DNA of 54,209 nt from Cyanobium sp. NIES-981 (GCA_945877595.1 CAMDVN010000010.1:1-54209); one strand, 5' to 3'; counted from the stretch's first letter, positions 16,547-26,025 are shown. Translations and numbers: made by a program. Notes: generated from the sequence alone by a model not told the origin.

Positions 16547-17086
16547 ATGGCACGGCCCTACCAACCCTCGCTGCTCCGCCTGCTGCACGGCGGCACCTCC
16601 TTGCTCGTGATGGTGGCTTGGTTCAGCGGGCTGGCGGTGTACAGCCAGTACGACGGGCGCTGGGGGCGCCTGCCCTTGGTTTTCAAGGGCGATTGGATCG
16701 ACATCCACGGCAGCCTGGCGGTGCCCCTGGTGCCGCTGGCGCTGTTGTTTGGCCTCTATGCGATCAGCCTGGGCCGCCGCCGCCTCAACCAACCCGCCAA
16801 TGCGGTTGCCCTGGTGGCCCTGGCCCTGGCGATCGCCACCGGCAAGCTCATGCACGAAGACTGGCTGCGCGAGGGTCAGGTGCAGCACTTGATTTACTCC
16901 CTCCATTTGCTGGGCTGGGTGGGGATCAGTGCCACCGTGATCTGGCATCTGAGCTCGATTCTGAAACTCGGCGGCCTGCCACTGGCAAGCTCCATGATCA
17001 GTTTGAGCCGCCACAAGGGTGATCAACCGCGCGATTGGCCAAGCCAAATTCGCCGGTACTTCAAAACCACATCTCCGAGGCCCTAA
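16547..17086 (+). CDS. Cytochrome b561-like di-heme membrane protein
   Basis: This 179-residue protein has four predicted membrane helices. Histidines are placed as heme ligands in LLRLLHGGTS (first helix), WIDIHGSLAV, VQHLIYSLHLLGW and SATVIWHLSS. It resembles the bacterial cytochrome b561/hydrogenase b-type cytochrome family that passes electrons within a membrane. Proximity to hox is not operonic (the hox genes lie 6 kb away on the other strand), so I do not connect them. The stop overlaps the next ATG by one base (TAATG), so the two genes form an operon. Confidence 0.8.
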   Translation: MARPYQPSLLRLLHGGTSLLVMVAWFSGLAVYSQYDGRWGRLPLVFKGDWIDIHGSLAVPLVPLALLFGLYAISLGRRRLNQPANAVALVALALAIATGKLMHEDWLREGQVQHLIYSLHLLGWVGISATVIWHLSSILKLGGLPLASSMISLSRHKGDQPRDWPSQIRRYFKTTSPRP

Positions 17087-17385
17087 TGCCCCTCGCCCGC
17101 CAACCACATTCTCACCATCGGAAACAGGCCAACCTCCGGGTCGGCGGCAACGGCCACACCCAGGTTCATCATGTCCCGATTAATGACATAACGAAGGGAG
17201 ACTTCGACGACGATGTCCCCCTGGTTGATCCCGGACGCTCGCTGCCCCTACGGCTTCTGGCCCTGCTTGGAGCGCTGGGGTTTGTGATGCTTGGGTTGAG
17301 CAGCTTGGTGCCATTGCTGGGGCCGCCATCCCCACCGCCCCCTGCTCCAGCCCTACAGGATCAACGCAACAGCACGGTGAGCTGA
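17086..17385 (+). CDS. Small protein with C-terminal membrane anchor, function unknown
   Basis: This 99-residue protein has a His-rich, basic N terminus (HSHHRKQ, HTQVHHVP), an acidic patch (KGDFDDDVPLVDPG), one strong hydrophobic segment near residues 55-76 and a proline-rich tail. The start at ATG 17086 overlaps the cytochrome stop by one base. A longer in-frame start at 17035 would overlap the cytochrome gene. Coupling to a b-type cytochrome suggests a partner or assembly role in the same membrane, but that is inference only. Confidence 0.65.
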   Translation: MPLARQPHSHHRKQANLRVGGNGHTQVHHVPINDITKGDFDDDVPLVDPGRSLPLRLLALLGALGFVMLGLSSLVPLLGPPSPPPPAPALQDQRNSTVS

Positions 17386-17400
17386 GCGAGTGCAGCGTGG

Positions 17401-17631
17401 TTAGAAGCAAAAGGGAAGGAATTGGGTGCGGCAAGCGGCATACCCATCGACCAAGGCGCCCAGGCCAATTTGGTGGACAATGCCAAAGCCAGTGAGCCCC
17501 TCAACGACCACACCAATCACAATTCCAAGCATGGCCGCGCGGCCGTTGAACAGCTCGGCCTTCTTGAGCTGGTCCATGAGCACCTGCTTGGCAGTTGCTT
17601 CCAACGCTGAACCGGGTACCTGTTTGGCCAT
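17401..17631 (-). CDS. hli: High-light-inducible protein (HLIP/SCP)
   Basis: This 76-residue protein has one chlorophyll-binding helix of the LHC superfamily, AELFNGRAAMLGIVIGVVVE. The ligands are E26, N29 and R31 of the ExxNxR motif. HLIPs bind chlorophyll and carotenoid and protect newly made chlorophyll proteins under excess light. ATG 17631 is the first start. Only 14 nt separate it from an HLR1 box (17646-17661), so the true start could be the internal ATG at residue 19. Confidence 0.92.
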   Translation of the reverse strand: MAKQVPGSALEATAKQVLMDQLKKAELFNGRAAMLGIVIGVVVEGLTGFGIVHQIGLGALVDGYAACRTQFLPFCF

Positions 17632-17645
17632 GGAGCAGAAGCATC

Positions 17646-17661
17646 TGTAAAGAACTGTAAC
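17646..17661 (-). promoter_or_regulatory. HLR1 box (RpaB-binding direct repeat) upstream of hli
   Basis: On the minus strand the sequence reads GTTACA-GTTC-TTTACA. That is two copies of (G/T)TTACA spaced by 4 nt, the published HLR1 consensus bound by the response regulator RpaB in cyanobacterial high-light promoters. It sits in the 59-bp divergent gap between hli and the DUF1345 gene and could affect either one. Confidence 0.75.
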
Positions 17662-17690
17662 GCACCCACGGAATCCCTGGGCTCCGGGCT

Positions 17691-18407
17691 ATGGAGGGGC
17701 ATCCCATCCAGCGAGTTGTGGTGCGTGTGACGCAGCCGATCAGGGCCCTTCAGGCGGGAGCCCTCAGCGATCGGCGTCGGGGAAGCCTGGCCCTACTGGT
17801 GGGCACGGCCACCGTGCTGATCAACCTATACTGGCTCAGTCGTCCCGAAGCCATGAGCATGGGGGCCCTGGTGGCCATGCTGATTGACCTCTACAGGCTG
17901 GTCCTGCGGGGCGTGCAGCTGGATGCCAGCCAAACCCGCCAACTGTTTGTCAATCTGCCCCCGAATCGACGCCGACTGCTCAGCCGCACGGTCTTCTTTG
18001 CCTTTTTGAGCATGGTGGTGCTGAGTGTCTGCGTGCATGACCTGAAGTCCCACCAGGGCAGCCTGCCCAACTCAATTCGGGTCACCCTATTTTTTGCCGC
18101 GCTCTTTACCACCTGGCTCGAGCTACACCTTGGATTTGCGGTCTACTACGCCAAAGCCTACTTCGATCTCAACCCTGATCGGAACGTGGCCAAAATCAAT
18201 CCACAAGTCTTTATTTTCCCGGGCACCGACGAACCGATCTTCACAGATTTTCTCTACGTTGCCTATTCGGTGGGCCTGACCTTTGCGATGAGTGATGTCG
18301 ACCTTGAAGATGGCTTCACCCGTCGCACGGTGTTGGGGCAGGCGATTGTCAGCTTTCTCTTCTATTCAACGATCTTCTCGGTGATCACCAACCTGATGAT
18401 CGGTTAA
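17691..18407 (+). CDS. DUF1345 family membrane protein
   Basis: This 238-residue protein has four hydrophobic helices (near residues 32-47, 98-115, 128-155 and 210-236) and the family signature region FTDFLYVAYSVGLTFAMSD, characteristic of DUF1345. The function is unknown; it is an inner-membrane protein by composition. It is divergent from hli and shares its short control region containing the HLR1 box. Confidence 0.85.
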   Translation: MEGHPIQRVVVRVTQPIRALQAGALSDRRRGSLALLVGTATVLINLYWLSRPEAMSMGALVAMLIDLYRLVLRGVQLDASQTRQLFVNLPPNRRRLLSRTVFFAFLSMVVLSVCVHDLKSHQGSLPNSIRVTLFFAALFTTWLELHLGFAVYYAKAYFDLNPDRNVAKINPQVFIFPGTDEPIFTDFLYVAYSVGLTFAMSDVDLEDGFTRRTVLGQAIVSFLFYSTIFSVITNLMIG

Positions 18408-18622
18408 TCAGGTTGCCGACTTTTTTCTCGACGCTGGCGCTCGGGGCAGCGCATCTGCTGACTGTTGCAGCAAAGCCGCTGCTCGCTACGGCATGCGTCA
18501 CCACATCCGGTGATGCTGGGCACATCGCCTGGGGCTTGGTCCCGCAGAAGATGCGTTGCTGAGCGGTTCTGCTGTCCAGCACCCAGCCCAGTCGAGCTCA
18601 AAGGACGTCGGGAAAGAAGCCC

Positions 18623-18856
18623 ATGAGAGAGATCCTGTTCAGCGTCAGCACGCGGCCCGATGGCAGCCTGATCGGCGAAAACGCCGCAATGCGAATTGCC
18701 ATCAGCGGACTTGATCGAGACGAGCTCCACCATGAGGCCAGGGAAGCACTAATCCGTGCTGTGGGGCCGGCCCATGTGAGCTATCGAGTGCGGTTGGCAA
18801 TCCCCCAGCGCCCCGTGCAATGCCTGTCAACCGTGGCGATGCCAAAGGTTGACTGA
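18623..18856 (+). CDS. Small unknown protein, loosely HicB-like
   Basis: This is a 77-residue protein with a good ribosome-binding site (GGAAAG, 6 nt before the ATG). The pattern ILFSVSTRPDGSLIGENAAMRIAISGLDRDELHHEAREALIR has the beta-strand, acidic DG turn and regulatory helix order seen in HicB/DUF1902 proteins. The similarity is weak, and no HicA-like toxin lies next to it. Treat the function as unknown. Confidence 0.5.
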   Translation: MREILFSVSTRPDGSLIGENAAMRIAISGLDRDELHHEAREALIRAVGPAHVSYRVRLAIPQRPVQCLSTVAMPKVD

Positions 18857-18879
18857 GGCCATAGCGGCAACTTTGGTGA

Positions 18880-18986
18880 AGTGCAGCACAGTGCAGTGCT
18901 GCGCAGTGCGTACAGCACAGCGCTGTGTAGTGCAGTGCGATGTAGTGCAGTGCAGTGCGTTGCAGCACAGCGCGGTGTAGCGCAGC
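18880..18986. repeat. Degenerate pentanucleotide tandem array (GCAGT/GTGCA type)
   Basis: About 107 bp are built of 5-bp steps of the form GTGCA, GCAGT and GTAGT with point changes, lying in non-coding DNA after the small ORF. It contains long stretches with period 5 and is not part of a recognised gene. Confidence 0.85.
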
Positions 18987-19694
18987 CGTCAGGGTCTAAG
19001 CATTAATGCCTAAAGCCGCCTGTTGGTTGGTTTAAATTAGGACCCAAGGGTTTTCGCCATGTCGGTTCAAATCGACACTGCCGAAGACCTCTCATGCCGT
19101 GGAAAGAACGATGATCCCTGTTCGCGCTCTATTCCTTCACCGCATCCTCAGCTCGGTGTGGTCAGTTGGCGGAATGGCCCTGCTGATGGCCTCGTTGCTC
19201 GAGTGGGGCCTTGTCGCCGAGAAGCAGACTGGATTGCTTTGAGCGCCTTTGTTGTGGAGTTGTGGCCGCAAAAAGCCACCACGAGGGCTTCTTGCCCTCT
19301 CCACCTCACAATCCCTGATCTCGGAAGAGCCGGACACCATTGATGGTTGACCTGCTTGACGAGCAGAGGCTGGTTGAACAGCTCAGACATGTTGAACAGT
19401 GCCCCGGCGCAACTGATCGGGCTCAGAGGGGCCTGGGGGCGGCCATGGGATTTTTCCTGGCTTCTGAAATGCTCACGGCGATCTCGGCAAGCACGCGGCG
19501 CTCCATCAGCAGACCAGACCAGAGAGGAGTCTCAGTGGAGGTCGCGGCAAATGTCTTGGATTGGCTCTTCAGCAGCTGCTTGACGCGGCTTGAGGGAACC
19601 CGGCGCCGGCACCCGCGCCACTGTGCAGCCACGGGCAGCCAGAACTCCAGTTGTAGCAACAACCTTAAGCAGAAAACCCTTGCTGTGAACCGGA
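18987..19694. other. Gene-poor region before tRNA-Gly
   Basis: About 700 bp in which I can support no gene. An open frame at 19059-19343 (94 codons) has no recognisable domain, membrane segment or family pattern. The rest holds only short overlapping frames in all directions. Confidence 0.5.
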
Positions 19695-19765
<71 letters not shown>

Positions 19766-19894
19766 ATTAGTACAAATGCATTGCAGTTGTACGCATGGAC
19801 CTCGCCCCCGAAAGTGCAGGACCAAGCCGAATCATTATGACGTGTCTTCAACCTCCTCCCCGTGCCAGGCCATCAGGAGCCAGGACCCGCACTG

Positions 19895-21328
19895 ATGAGA
19901 GACCTGCACAACTCCCCGGCACCGCCCTTGGCCCCTGGGCCCTTGGACCCTGCGACCTTGAACCCTGAGCCGTTCAGCCCGGCGGCTGAGCGCCGTTTGC
20001 TGCTGACCTACGGAGCCGGAGATGTGGGCACCGGCATGGCCGCCTCACTGATCGGTTTCTACCTGTTTATTTTTTACACCTCGGCGGTGGGTCTGCCGCC
20101 GTGGATGGCTGGCTTGGTGCTGATGCTGGCCCGCCTCTGGGATGCGGTTAACGACCCGATCGTGGGCTGGCTCAGCGATCGCACCAAATCGCCCTGGGGC
20201 CCGCGGTTGCCCTGGATTGTGTGGAGCGCCGTGCCCCTCGGCGTCGCCATGGCCCTGATGTGGTGGCTACCCCCTGGCTCCCAGTGGACCCAGTTCGGCA
20301 TTTTCGTAGCCATTTCCATCCTGGCCAACAGCCTTTACACCTGCGTCAACCTTCCCTACTCGGCTCTGGCCGCCGAGCTCACCACCAGCACCTTCCTGCG
20401 GACCCGGCTCAACGCGGCCCGTTTCACCGGCTCGATCACCGCCGGCCTGGTGGGAATCGTGCTGGGGGGACTGCTGCTGCGCGATCTCTCCAACGTGCAG
20501 AGCTACTGGAGGCTTGGCATGATTTCGGGTGGGATCATCGCCATCTCCACGCTGGTGTGTGGCTGGGGCATCGCCCCAATGGCGCGGCAATGCCAGCAAC
20601 CCAGCCACAGCCCGGGAAGCACCCGCCGCTGGTTTCGCCGGGCCGGCCGCAACCGCCGCTTTGTGATGGTGCTGGGCCTTTACCTGCTGCTCTGGTGTGC
20701 CCTGCAGATCATGCAAACCGCCGCCCTGATTTATCTACCGGTGGTGATGCGGCTTCCGGAAGGATGGAGCAATTGGATTCTGCTGCCCTTTCAGGTGAGC
20801 ACCTTGTTGGGCCTGCAGGTATGGACCGCCATGTCCCATCGCCGCGGCCGCCTGCATGCCCTGCGCTGGGGGACCGGCCTATGGATCACTGGGTGCCTAT
20901 TGGCCATGGTGCTGCTGCCGCTCGATGGGGCGACCGGCCCCCTGGATTCCGTTGCCAATGTGATCCGCCTGATCAGCCTGGTCGGGGTGATCATGCTGGT
21001 CGGATTGGGTGCATCGACCGCGTACCTGATCCCATGGTCGCTGCTGCCTGATGCCATCGATGCCGACCCGGAAAAGCGGGCCGGTCTCTACAGCGCCTGG
21101 ATGGTATTCACCCAGAAAATCTGCATCAGCCTGGCTTTGTTCTTGTTTGGCAACCTGATGAGCTTCAGTGGCTACCAGGCCGCCGCCGGAGCGATCCAAC
21201 CGGACAGCGCCCTGATCGCGATCCGCCTCTGCATGGGCCTGATTCCAGCGGTTCTGATCGCCCTGGGCCTCGTGGTAATGCGACGCTGGCCCAACAAAGG
21301 CCTGCACCTGCAGGGGCAACAGCCATGA
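19895..21328 (+). CDS. MFS transporter of the glycoside-pentoside-hexuronide (GPH) symporter type
   Basis: This ~477-residue protein has 12 predicted helices. The GPH signature DAVNDPIVGWLSDRT follows helix 2, and YGAGDVGTGM is at the start. GPH members couple sugars or related solutes to cation flux; the substrate cannot be deduced. ATG 19895 is my choice, although a GTG at 19862 is in frame; the first 30 residues are proline-rich and not conserved. The TGA overlaps the next ATG (ATGA), placing it at the head of the MlaE-DUF3119-DUF3086-PlsY group. Confidence 0.87.
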   Translation: MRDLHNSPAPPLAPGPLDPATLNPEPFSPAAERRLLLTYGAGDVGTGMAASLIGFYLFIFYTSAVGLPPWMAGLVLMLARLWDAVNDPIVGWLSDRTKSPWGPRLPWIVWSAVPLGVAMALMWWLPPGSQWTQFGIFVAISILANSLYTCVNLPYSALAAELTTSTFLRTRLNAARFTGSITAGLVGIVLGGLLLRDLSNVQSYWRLGMISGGIIAISTLVCGWGIAPMARQCQQPSHSPGSTRRWFRRAGRNRRFVMVLGLYLLLWCALQIMQTAALIYLPVVMRLPEGWSNWILLPFQVSTLLGLQVWTAMSHRRGRLHALRWGTGLWITGCLLAMVLLPLDGATGPLDSVANVIRLISLVGVIMLVGLGASTAYLIPWSLLPDAIDADPEKRAGLYSAWMVFTQKICISLALFLFGNLMSFSGYQAAAGAIQPDSALIAIRLCMGLIPAVLIALGLVVMRRWPNKGLHLQGQQP

Positions 21329-22101
21329 CCCCAGCACCACCCCGCAACCGCTGGTTGCACTCACCCCGCTGGCTTAACAGGCTTGGGGCCAGCTGCCTGA
21401 TCGGCGGCCAGGCGATCAGCGCCGCGGCTAAGGGTCGCATCAATTTCAATGAATTGATCTCGGAGCTGATGGAGGCTGGCCCCGGCAGTTTCCTCATCGT
21501 GGTGATCACGGCCTTAGCGGCCGGCACAGTCTTCAACATCCAGGTGGCCGCGGAGCTCACCAAACAGGGCGCCAGCTCCACCGTGGGGGGCCTCCTGGCC
21601 CTGGGGCTGGCCCGAGAAATGGCACCGATCCTCACCGCCACCTTGATCACGGGCAAGGTGGCGACGGCCTACGCCGCCCAGCTGGGCACCATGAAGGTGA
21701 CCGAGCAGATCGATGCGATCACGATGCTGCGCACCGATCCGGTGGAGTATCTGGTGGTGCCCCGGTTGTTGGCCATGGTGGTGATGGCACCCGTGCAGTG
21801 CCTGCTGTTTTTCTGGGTGGGGATCTGGTCAGGACAGCTCAGCAGCACTTGGCTTTACAGCATTCCGCCCTCGGTCTTCTGGAACTCGGTGCGCACCTGG
21901 ATGGAGCCCGACGACCTGCCATCGATGCTGCTCAAGGCGGTGATCTTCGGGCTGCAAATCGCCGTGATCTCCTGTGGCTGGGGCCTCACCACCAAGGGCG
22001 GTCCCAAAGAGGTGGGTACCTCCACCACCGGTGCCGTGGTGATGATCTTGGTCACCGTCGCCTTGATGGACGCCCTGCTCACCAAACTGATGTTTACCTA
22101 A
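21325..22101 (+). CDS. mlaE: MlaE-type ABC transporter permease (lipid transport)
   Basis: This 258-residue permease has the family core GTVFNIQVAAELTKQGA, LGLAREMAPILTATLITGKV and the TEQIDAITMLRTDPVEYLVVP motif. MlaE and plant TGD1 move phospholipids between membranes together with an ATPase and an MCE protein. Neither partner is in the window. Starts and stops overlap both neighbours (ATGA and TAATG), so it is tightly operonic. Confidence 0.93.
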   Translation: MTPAPPRNRWLHSPRWLNRLGASCLIGGQAISAAAKGRINFNELISELMEAGPGSFLIVVITALAAGTVFNIQVAAELTKQGASSTVGGLLALGLAREMAPILTATLITGKVATAYAAQLGTMKVTEQIDAITMLRTDPVEYLVVPRLLAMVVMAPVQCLLFFWVGIWSGQLSSTWLYSIPPSVFWNSVRTWMEPDDLPSMLLKAVIFGLQIAVISCGWGLTTKGGPKEVGTSTTGAVVMILVTVALMDALLTKLMFT

Positions 22102-22535
22102 TGACCGGCCCCTCTTCGAGCGCAGACGCTGTGATCCTGACCCCCCACTACGGGGTGGGGATCGGCGTGGTGGCCCTGGGCCTGGTCGCCCTCTTGCTGA
22201 CCCCACTCTGGGGAGGTGCCCTGTGGCTGGGTATGGGGGTAGGCCTGCTTGGCTTGTTGTTGCTGCTGCAGACCACGCTGCTGCGACTTGAGTTCAACAA
22301 TGAAGCCCTGGTGGTGTGGAGCCGTAAGACCCAGCTGCGCCGCTTCCCCTACAGCGAATGGCTCAGCTACACACTCTTCTGGCCCGGGTTGCCGGTGGTG
22401 TTTTACTTCCGGGAAGTGAAGAGCATCCACCTGCTACCGATGTTGTTTGACGCTGCCGGCCTCAGCCGCCAGCTCGAAGCCCATCTGCCCCATCTCAGAA
22501 CGACTGCAGAGAAGCCCGTTACAGACCAGCCCTGA
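22101..22535 (+). CDS. DUF3119 family membrane protein
   Basis: This 144-residue protein has two adjacent N-terminal hydrophobic segments (near residues 18-36 and 38-56). A soluble C-terminal part contains LRLEFNNEALVVWSRKTQLRRFPYSEW, a pattern of the cyanobacterial/plastid DUF3119 family. The ATG overlaps the mlaE stop by one base. Association with mlaE and plsY suggests a role in lipid handling, which is inference. Confidence 0.85.
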   Translation: MTGPSSSADAVILTPHYGVGIGVVALGLVALLLTPLWGGALWLGMGVGLLGLLLLLQTTLLRLEFNNEALVVWSRKTQLRRFPYSEWLSYTLFWPGLPVVFYFREVKSIHLLPMLFDAAGLSRQLEAHLPHLRTTAEKPVTDQP

Positions 22536-22549
22536 TCCAACCAGCCGCC

Positions 22550-23584
22550 ATGAGCGATTCCTTCCAGCCAGACGTGGTCAACGTTGAAGCGACGCCCCCG
22601 GGGCCCCCAGCGCCTCAAGCCGCGATGGACACCGCGATAGATACCACCGTCACCACTGTCACCACCGGCGGTCGTCCAGCTGAAGACGTCCCTCCGAGCC
22701 CCGATGGAGCCACCCCCTGGCTAGGCCTGGCCCTGCACGAGCTGCGCCAACAGCGCCAGAGCCTTCAAGACGAAATTGCCCAGCTCGAAGCGCGCCGCGG
22801 GCAGATCAACCGCGAGATCCTTGCCAGCTTCAGCGGCCAATCCGATCAGATTGCACGGCGCATGAAGGGCTTTCAGGACTACCTGATGGGGGCTCTGCAG
22901 GATCTGGTTGTGGCGGCCGAACAGGTGGAGCTCGTTCCCCAGCCGGTGCTGGTCAAGCCCTCTCCCCTCGACCAGGTCCCCCAGATTGGGAGCGCCACCG
23001 GCGCAGATCATGCCCCAGCCCAGGCACCGGTGGCCGCAGCCGGGCTGTTCAGCCAGGATGCGGCCCTGATTCGGGAGCGACTGGCGGGATTCGCCGGCCA
23101 ACCCAACCTCTACGCCGATCCCTGGACGCTGCGCCGCAGCCTGGATGCCCGAGGCGCCGCCTTGCTCGACGACTGGTTTTTGAGCCAGGGAGGCCGCGGC
23201 GCCCAAAACAGCAGCGGCAGCCGCAGTCGCAATGCCCTGATCGCAGCGGCGGCGATGGCGATCCTGACCGAGCTCTATGGCGAGCGTTTCCAGACCCTGG
23301 TGCTGGCCGGCGAACCCGAACGCCTGGGTGAATGGCGCCGCGGCCTTCAAGACTGTCTTGGTCTGGAGCGTGAAGATTTCGGCCCCAACAGCGGCATCGT
23401 GCTGTTTGAACGGGCCGATGCCCTGATTGAGCGGGCCGACCGGCTCGAGGAGCGCGGGGAGCTGCCATTCATCGTGGTCGATGCCGCCATGACGGCCATT
23501 GAGGTGCCAGTCCTTCAATTCCCCCTGTGGCTGGCTTTTGCCGCTGGCCCCGGCGAACTGGTCGATGGCCAGGAGCCCTACTGA
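22550..23584 (+). CDS. DUF3086 domain-containing protein
   Basis: This is a 344-residue cytosolic protein. The N terminus is low-complexity (A/P/T-rich, ~60 residues). A coiled-coil stretch follows (ELRQQRQSLQDEIAQLEARR), and then the conserved DUF3086 body from LFSQDAALIRERLAGF to the C terminus. The family is essentially cyanobacterial and of unknown function. It starts 14 nt after the DUF3119 stop, with the same orientation and likely the same transcript. Confidence 0.87.
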   Translation: MSDSFQPDVVNVEATPPGPPAPQAAMDTAIDTTVTTVTTGGRPAEDVPPSPDGATPWLGLALHELRQQRQSLQDEIAQLEARRGQINREILASFSGQSDQIARRMKGFQDYLMGALQDLVVAAEQVELVPQPVLVKPSPLDQVPQIGSATGADHAPAQAPVAAAGLFSQDAALIRERLAGFAGQPNLYADPWTLRRSLDARGAALLDDWFLSQGGRGAQNSSGSRSRNALIAAAAMAILTELYGERFQTLVLAGEPERLGEWRRGLQDCLGLEREDFGPNSGIVLFERADALIERADRLEERGELPFIVVDAAMTAIEVPVLQFPLWLAFAAGPGELVDGQEPY

Positions 23585-23680
23585 CTCGACACTCACCCAA
23601 GGCTGACTTGATTGACCTAGCCAGAACAGCAGCGGCTGCAGCAAGCTCACAGGCGTTGACGCTGCGAAGCCGCCCTGCCC

Positions 23681-24355
23681 ATGGCACCCAACCTGCCACT
23701 CCTGATCATTGTGCTGGTCGCCGGCTATCTGCTGGGCAGCATTCCCAGCGGCTACCTGGCGGGCCGCTGGCTCAAAGGACTTGATATCCGCCTCGAGGGT
23801 TCAGGCTCCACCGGCGCCACCAATGTGTTGAGGGTGCTGGGCAAGGGGCCCGGGCTGGCGGTGTTCCTGGTCGATGTGCTCAAGGGCACGGCCGCCGTGC
23901 TGCTGGCCAAGGCGCTGCTCGAACCCCATGGCCTTCCCCAGGCTGCTGATGCCGGCCCGGTGGACAGCGCCGTGGTGGCAGCGGGGCTGGCGGCGCTGGC
24001 CGGCCACAGTTTCCCGATCTGGCTGGGGGGAAAAGGTGGCAAGGCCGTGGCCACTGGCCTGGGCATGCTGCTAGGCCTGGCCACCCCGGTGGGACTGGCC
24101 TGCTTTGGCGTCTTTCTGGCCGTGCTGAGTGTGAGCCGGATCGTCTCGCTCTCCAGCATCGCGGCAGCCATTGCGTTGCCGCTGCTGATGCTGGGCTGGT
24201 TTACCACCAATGGGATGGACGTGCGCTGGCCCTATCTGGTCTTGGCCGTGATCACCAGCGTCCTGGTGATTGGGAGACACAAGACCAACATTCAACGCCT
24301 ACTGGCCGGCCAAGAGCCAAAACTGGGCCAACGTCAAAACAAACCCACCACTTGA
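23681..24355 (+). CDS. plsY: Glycerol-3-phosphate acyltransferase PlsY
   Basis: This 224-residue membrane enzyme uses acyl-phosphate to acylate glycerol-3-phosphate, the first step to phosphatidic acid. The three conserved motifs are [26 protein letters not shown] and [21 protein letters not shown]. It is preceded by lipid-related membrane genes on the same strand. Its 3' end overlaps the convergent fhs gene by 22 bp. Confidence 0.95.
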   Translation: MAPNLPLLIIVLVAGYLLGSIPSGYLAGRWLKGLDIRLEGSGSTGATNVLRVLGKGPGLAVFLVDVLKGTAAVLLAKALLEPHGLPQAADAGPVDSAVVAAGLAALAGHSFPIWLGGKGGKAVATGLGMLLGLATPVGLACFGVFLAVLSVSRIVSLSSIAAAIALPLLMLGWFTTNGMDVRWPYLVLAVITSVLVIGRHKTNIQRLLAGQEPKLGQRQNKPTT

Positions 24356-26025
24356 CCGTCGACCAGATCGATGCGCTCAGCAGCAGGCTGCGCAGGCAGA
24401 CCCGGCATCGTCATCACATCACCACAGATCAACACAATGAAGCCGGCTCCGGCACTCAGGCGCACCTCGCGAATCGTCAACGTGTGCCCGGTAGGGGCGC
24501 CGCGCTGGTTTGGATCCGTGGAAAACGAACTCTGCGTCTTGGCCACACAGATTGGGAGTTGGCCGTATCCATCGTTCTGGAGCCGATCAATCTGTCGCCT
24601 GATCTTCTGGTCGGCCTCCACCGCGGCGGCCCGATAGACGCCCCGCGCCAATTTCTCAACCTTGGTCCACAGTGAATCGGCATCGTCATAGACGAATCGC
24701 ATCGTGGCGGGCCGCTCACAGAGCTCCACCACGATCCGGGCCAGTTCAACGGCACCAGCACCCCCATGGGCCCAGTGGGTGGCCGTCACAACAGGAACGC
24801 CGAGCTTGCCGATCTGCCCAGTGATCAGGGCAAGTTCAGCCTCAGTATCAGCATCGAATCGATTGATCGACACCACACAGGGCAATCCGTAGACATCACG
24901 CACATTCTCCACATGTCGCTCAAGATTGATGAGGCCGCGGGAAAGCGCCTCAAGATCCTCGTCGCGAAGATGCTCACGGCTCACACCACCGTGATACTTG
25001 AGCGCCCGAACAGTCGCCACAATCACGGCTGCAGCGGGGCGCAAGCCCGACTGGCGACACTTGATATTGATGAATTTTTCAGCCCCTAGATCGGCCCCAA
25101 ACCCAGCCTCAGTTACGACGTAATCGGCAAGCTTGAGCGCCGTACGCGTTGCAAGTACAGAATTGCAGCCATGGGCGATGTTAGCGAATGGCCCACCGTG
25201 AACAAAGGCAAGATTGTGCTCGAGAGTCTGCACCAAATTGGGCGCGAAGGCATCCTTCAACAGCACCGTCATCGCGCCATCGGCTTGAAGATCCCGAGCC
25301 GTCACTGGTCGTTGATTGCACGTGTGGGCGACCACAATGTCGCCAAGCCGACGCTTGAGATCCTGGCGTGATTCGGCAAGACAGAGGATGGCCATAACTT
25401 CTGAGGCCACCACGATGTCAAAGCCATCCTGGCGGGGATAGCCATTGCCCGGCCCACCGAGGGCACCAACGATTTGTCGCAGCGATCGGTCATTCATGTC
25501 GATCACGCGGCGCCAGGCGATGCGGCGAACATCGATGTCGAGGGCATTGCCGTGATGGATGTGGTTGTCGAGCAAAGCAGCGAGCAGATTGTGAGCCGCT
25601 GCGATCGCCGCAAAATCACCGGTGAAATGCAGATTGATATCTTCCATCGGCACAATCTGCGCATAGCCACCGCCAGCCGCCCCGCCCTTGACGCCAAAGA
25701 CCGGGCCCATGGACGGCTCGCGCAGGCACACCATCGCCCGTTGGCCAATGCCATTGAGCGCGTCGCCCAAGCCAACTGTGGTGGTGGTCTTGCCCTCTCC
25801 CGCCGGCGTCGGACTGATCGCCGTCACCAAAATCAGGCGTCCGCTTGGCCTTTGGGCCAGGCTATCGATGAAGTCAAGGGACAGCTTGGCCTTGAAACGC
25901 CCGTAGGGCTCAAGCAAATCCTCGGGAACACCAAGCCGTTGGCTGGCCAGCTCCAGGATCGGTTTGAGTTTTGCAGACTTGGCAATTTCAATTGCCGTTT
26001 GAGTTACCGCAGGCTCGCTCAACAT
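24334..26025 (-). CDS. fhs: Formate--tetrahydrofolate ligase
   Basis: This 563-residue protein is of normal family length (about 556). It has the ATP-binding [18 protein letters not shown] and [21 protein letters not shown], and the folate-site region with [13 protein letters not shown]. It makes 10-formyl-THF from formate and ATP. I chose ATG 26025 ([15 protein letters not shown]); a GTG upstream adds 8 residues. It follows proC by 95 bp on the same strand. Base composition looks lower in GC than its neighbours, and many cyanobacteria lack this gene as far as I know, so transfer is possible. Confidence 0.95.
   Translation of the reverse strand: MLSEPAVTQTAIEIAKSAKLKPILELASQRLGVPEDLLEPYGRFKAKLSLDFIDSLAQRPSGRLILVTAISPTPAGEGKTTTTVGLGDALNGIGQRAMVCLREPSMGPVFGVKGGAAGGGYAQIVPMEDINLHFTGDFAAIAAAHNLLAALLDNHIHHGNALDIDVRRIAWRRVIDMNDRSLRQIVGALGGPGNGYPRQDGFDIVVASEVMAILCLAESRQDLKRRLGDIVVAHTCNQRPVTARDLQADGAMTVLLKDAFAPNLVQTLEHNLAFVHGGPFANIAHGCNSVLATRTALKLADYVVTEAGFGADLGAEKFINIKCRQSGLRPAAAVIVATVRALKYHGGVSREHLRDEDLEALSRGLINLERHVENVRDVYGLPCVVSINRFDADTEAELALITGQIGKLGVPVVTATHWAHGGAGAVELARIVVELCERPATMRFVYDDADSLWTKVEKLARGVYRAAAVEADQKIRRQIDRLQNDGYGQLPICVAKTQSSFSTDPNQRGAPTGHTLTIREVRLSAGAGFIVLICGDVMTMPGLPAQPAAERIDLVDGQVVGLF

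Noticed and set aside
18404..18523. Cys-rich 39-codon minus-strand frame (GCGDAC...LCCN) starting at GTG 18523
   Set aside because: Interesting cysteine spacing, but very short, with a GTG start and no ribosome-binding site, overlapping the end of the DUF1345 gene; not supportable.
19059..19343. 94-codon open frame starting with ATG in the gene-poor region
   Set aside because: No domain, no membrane segment and no ribosome-binding site; the region carries overlapping frames on both strands, so it is probably chance.
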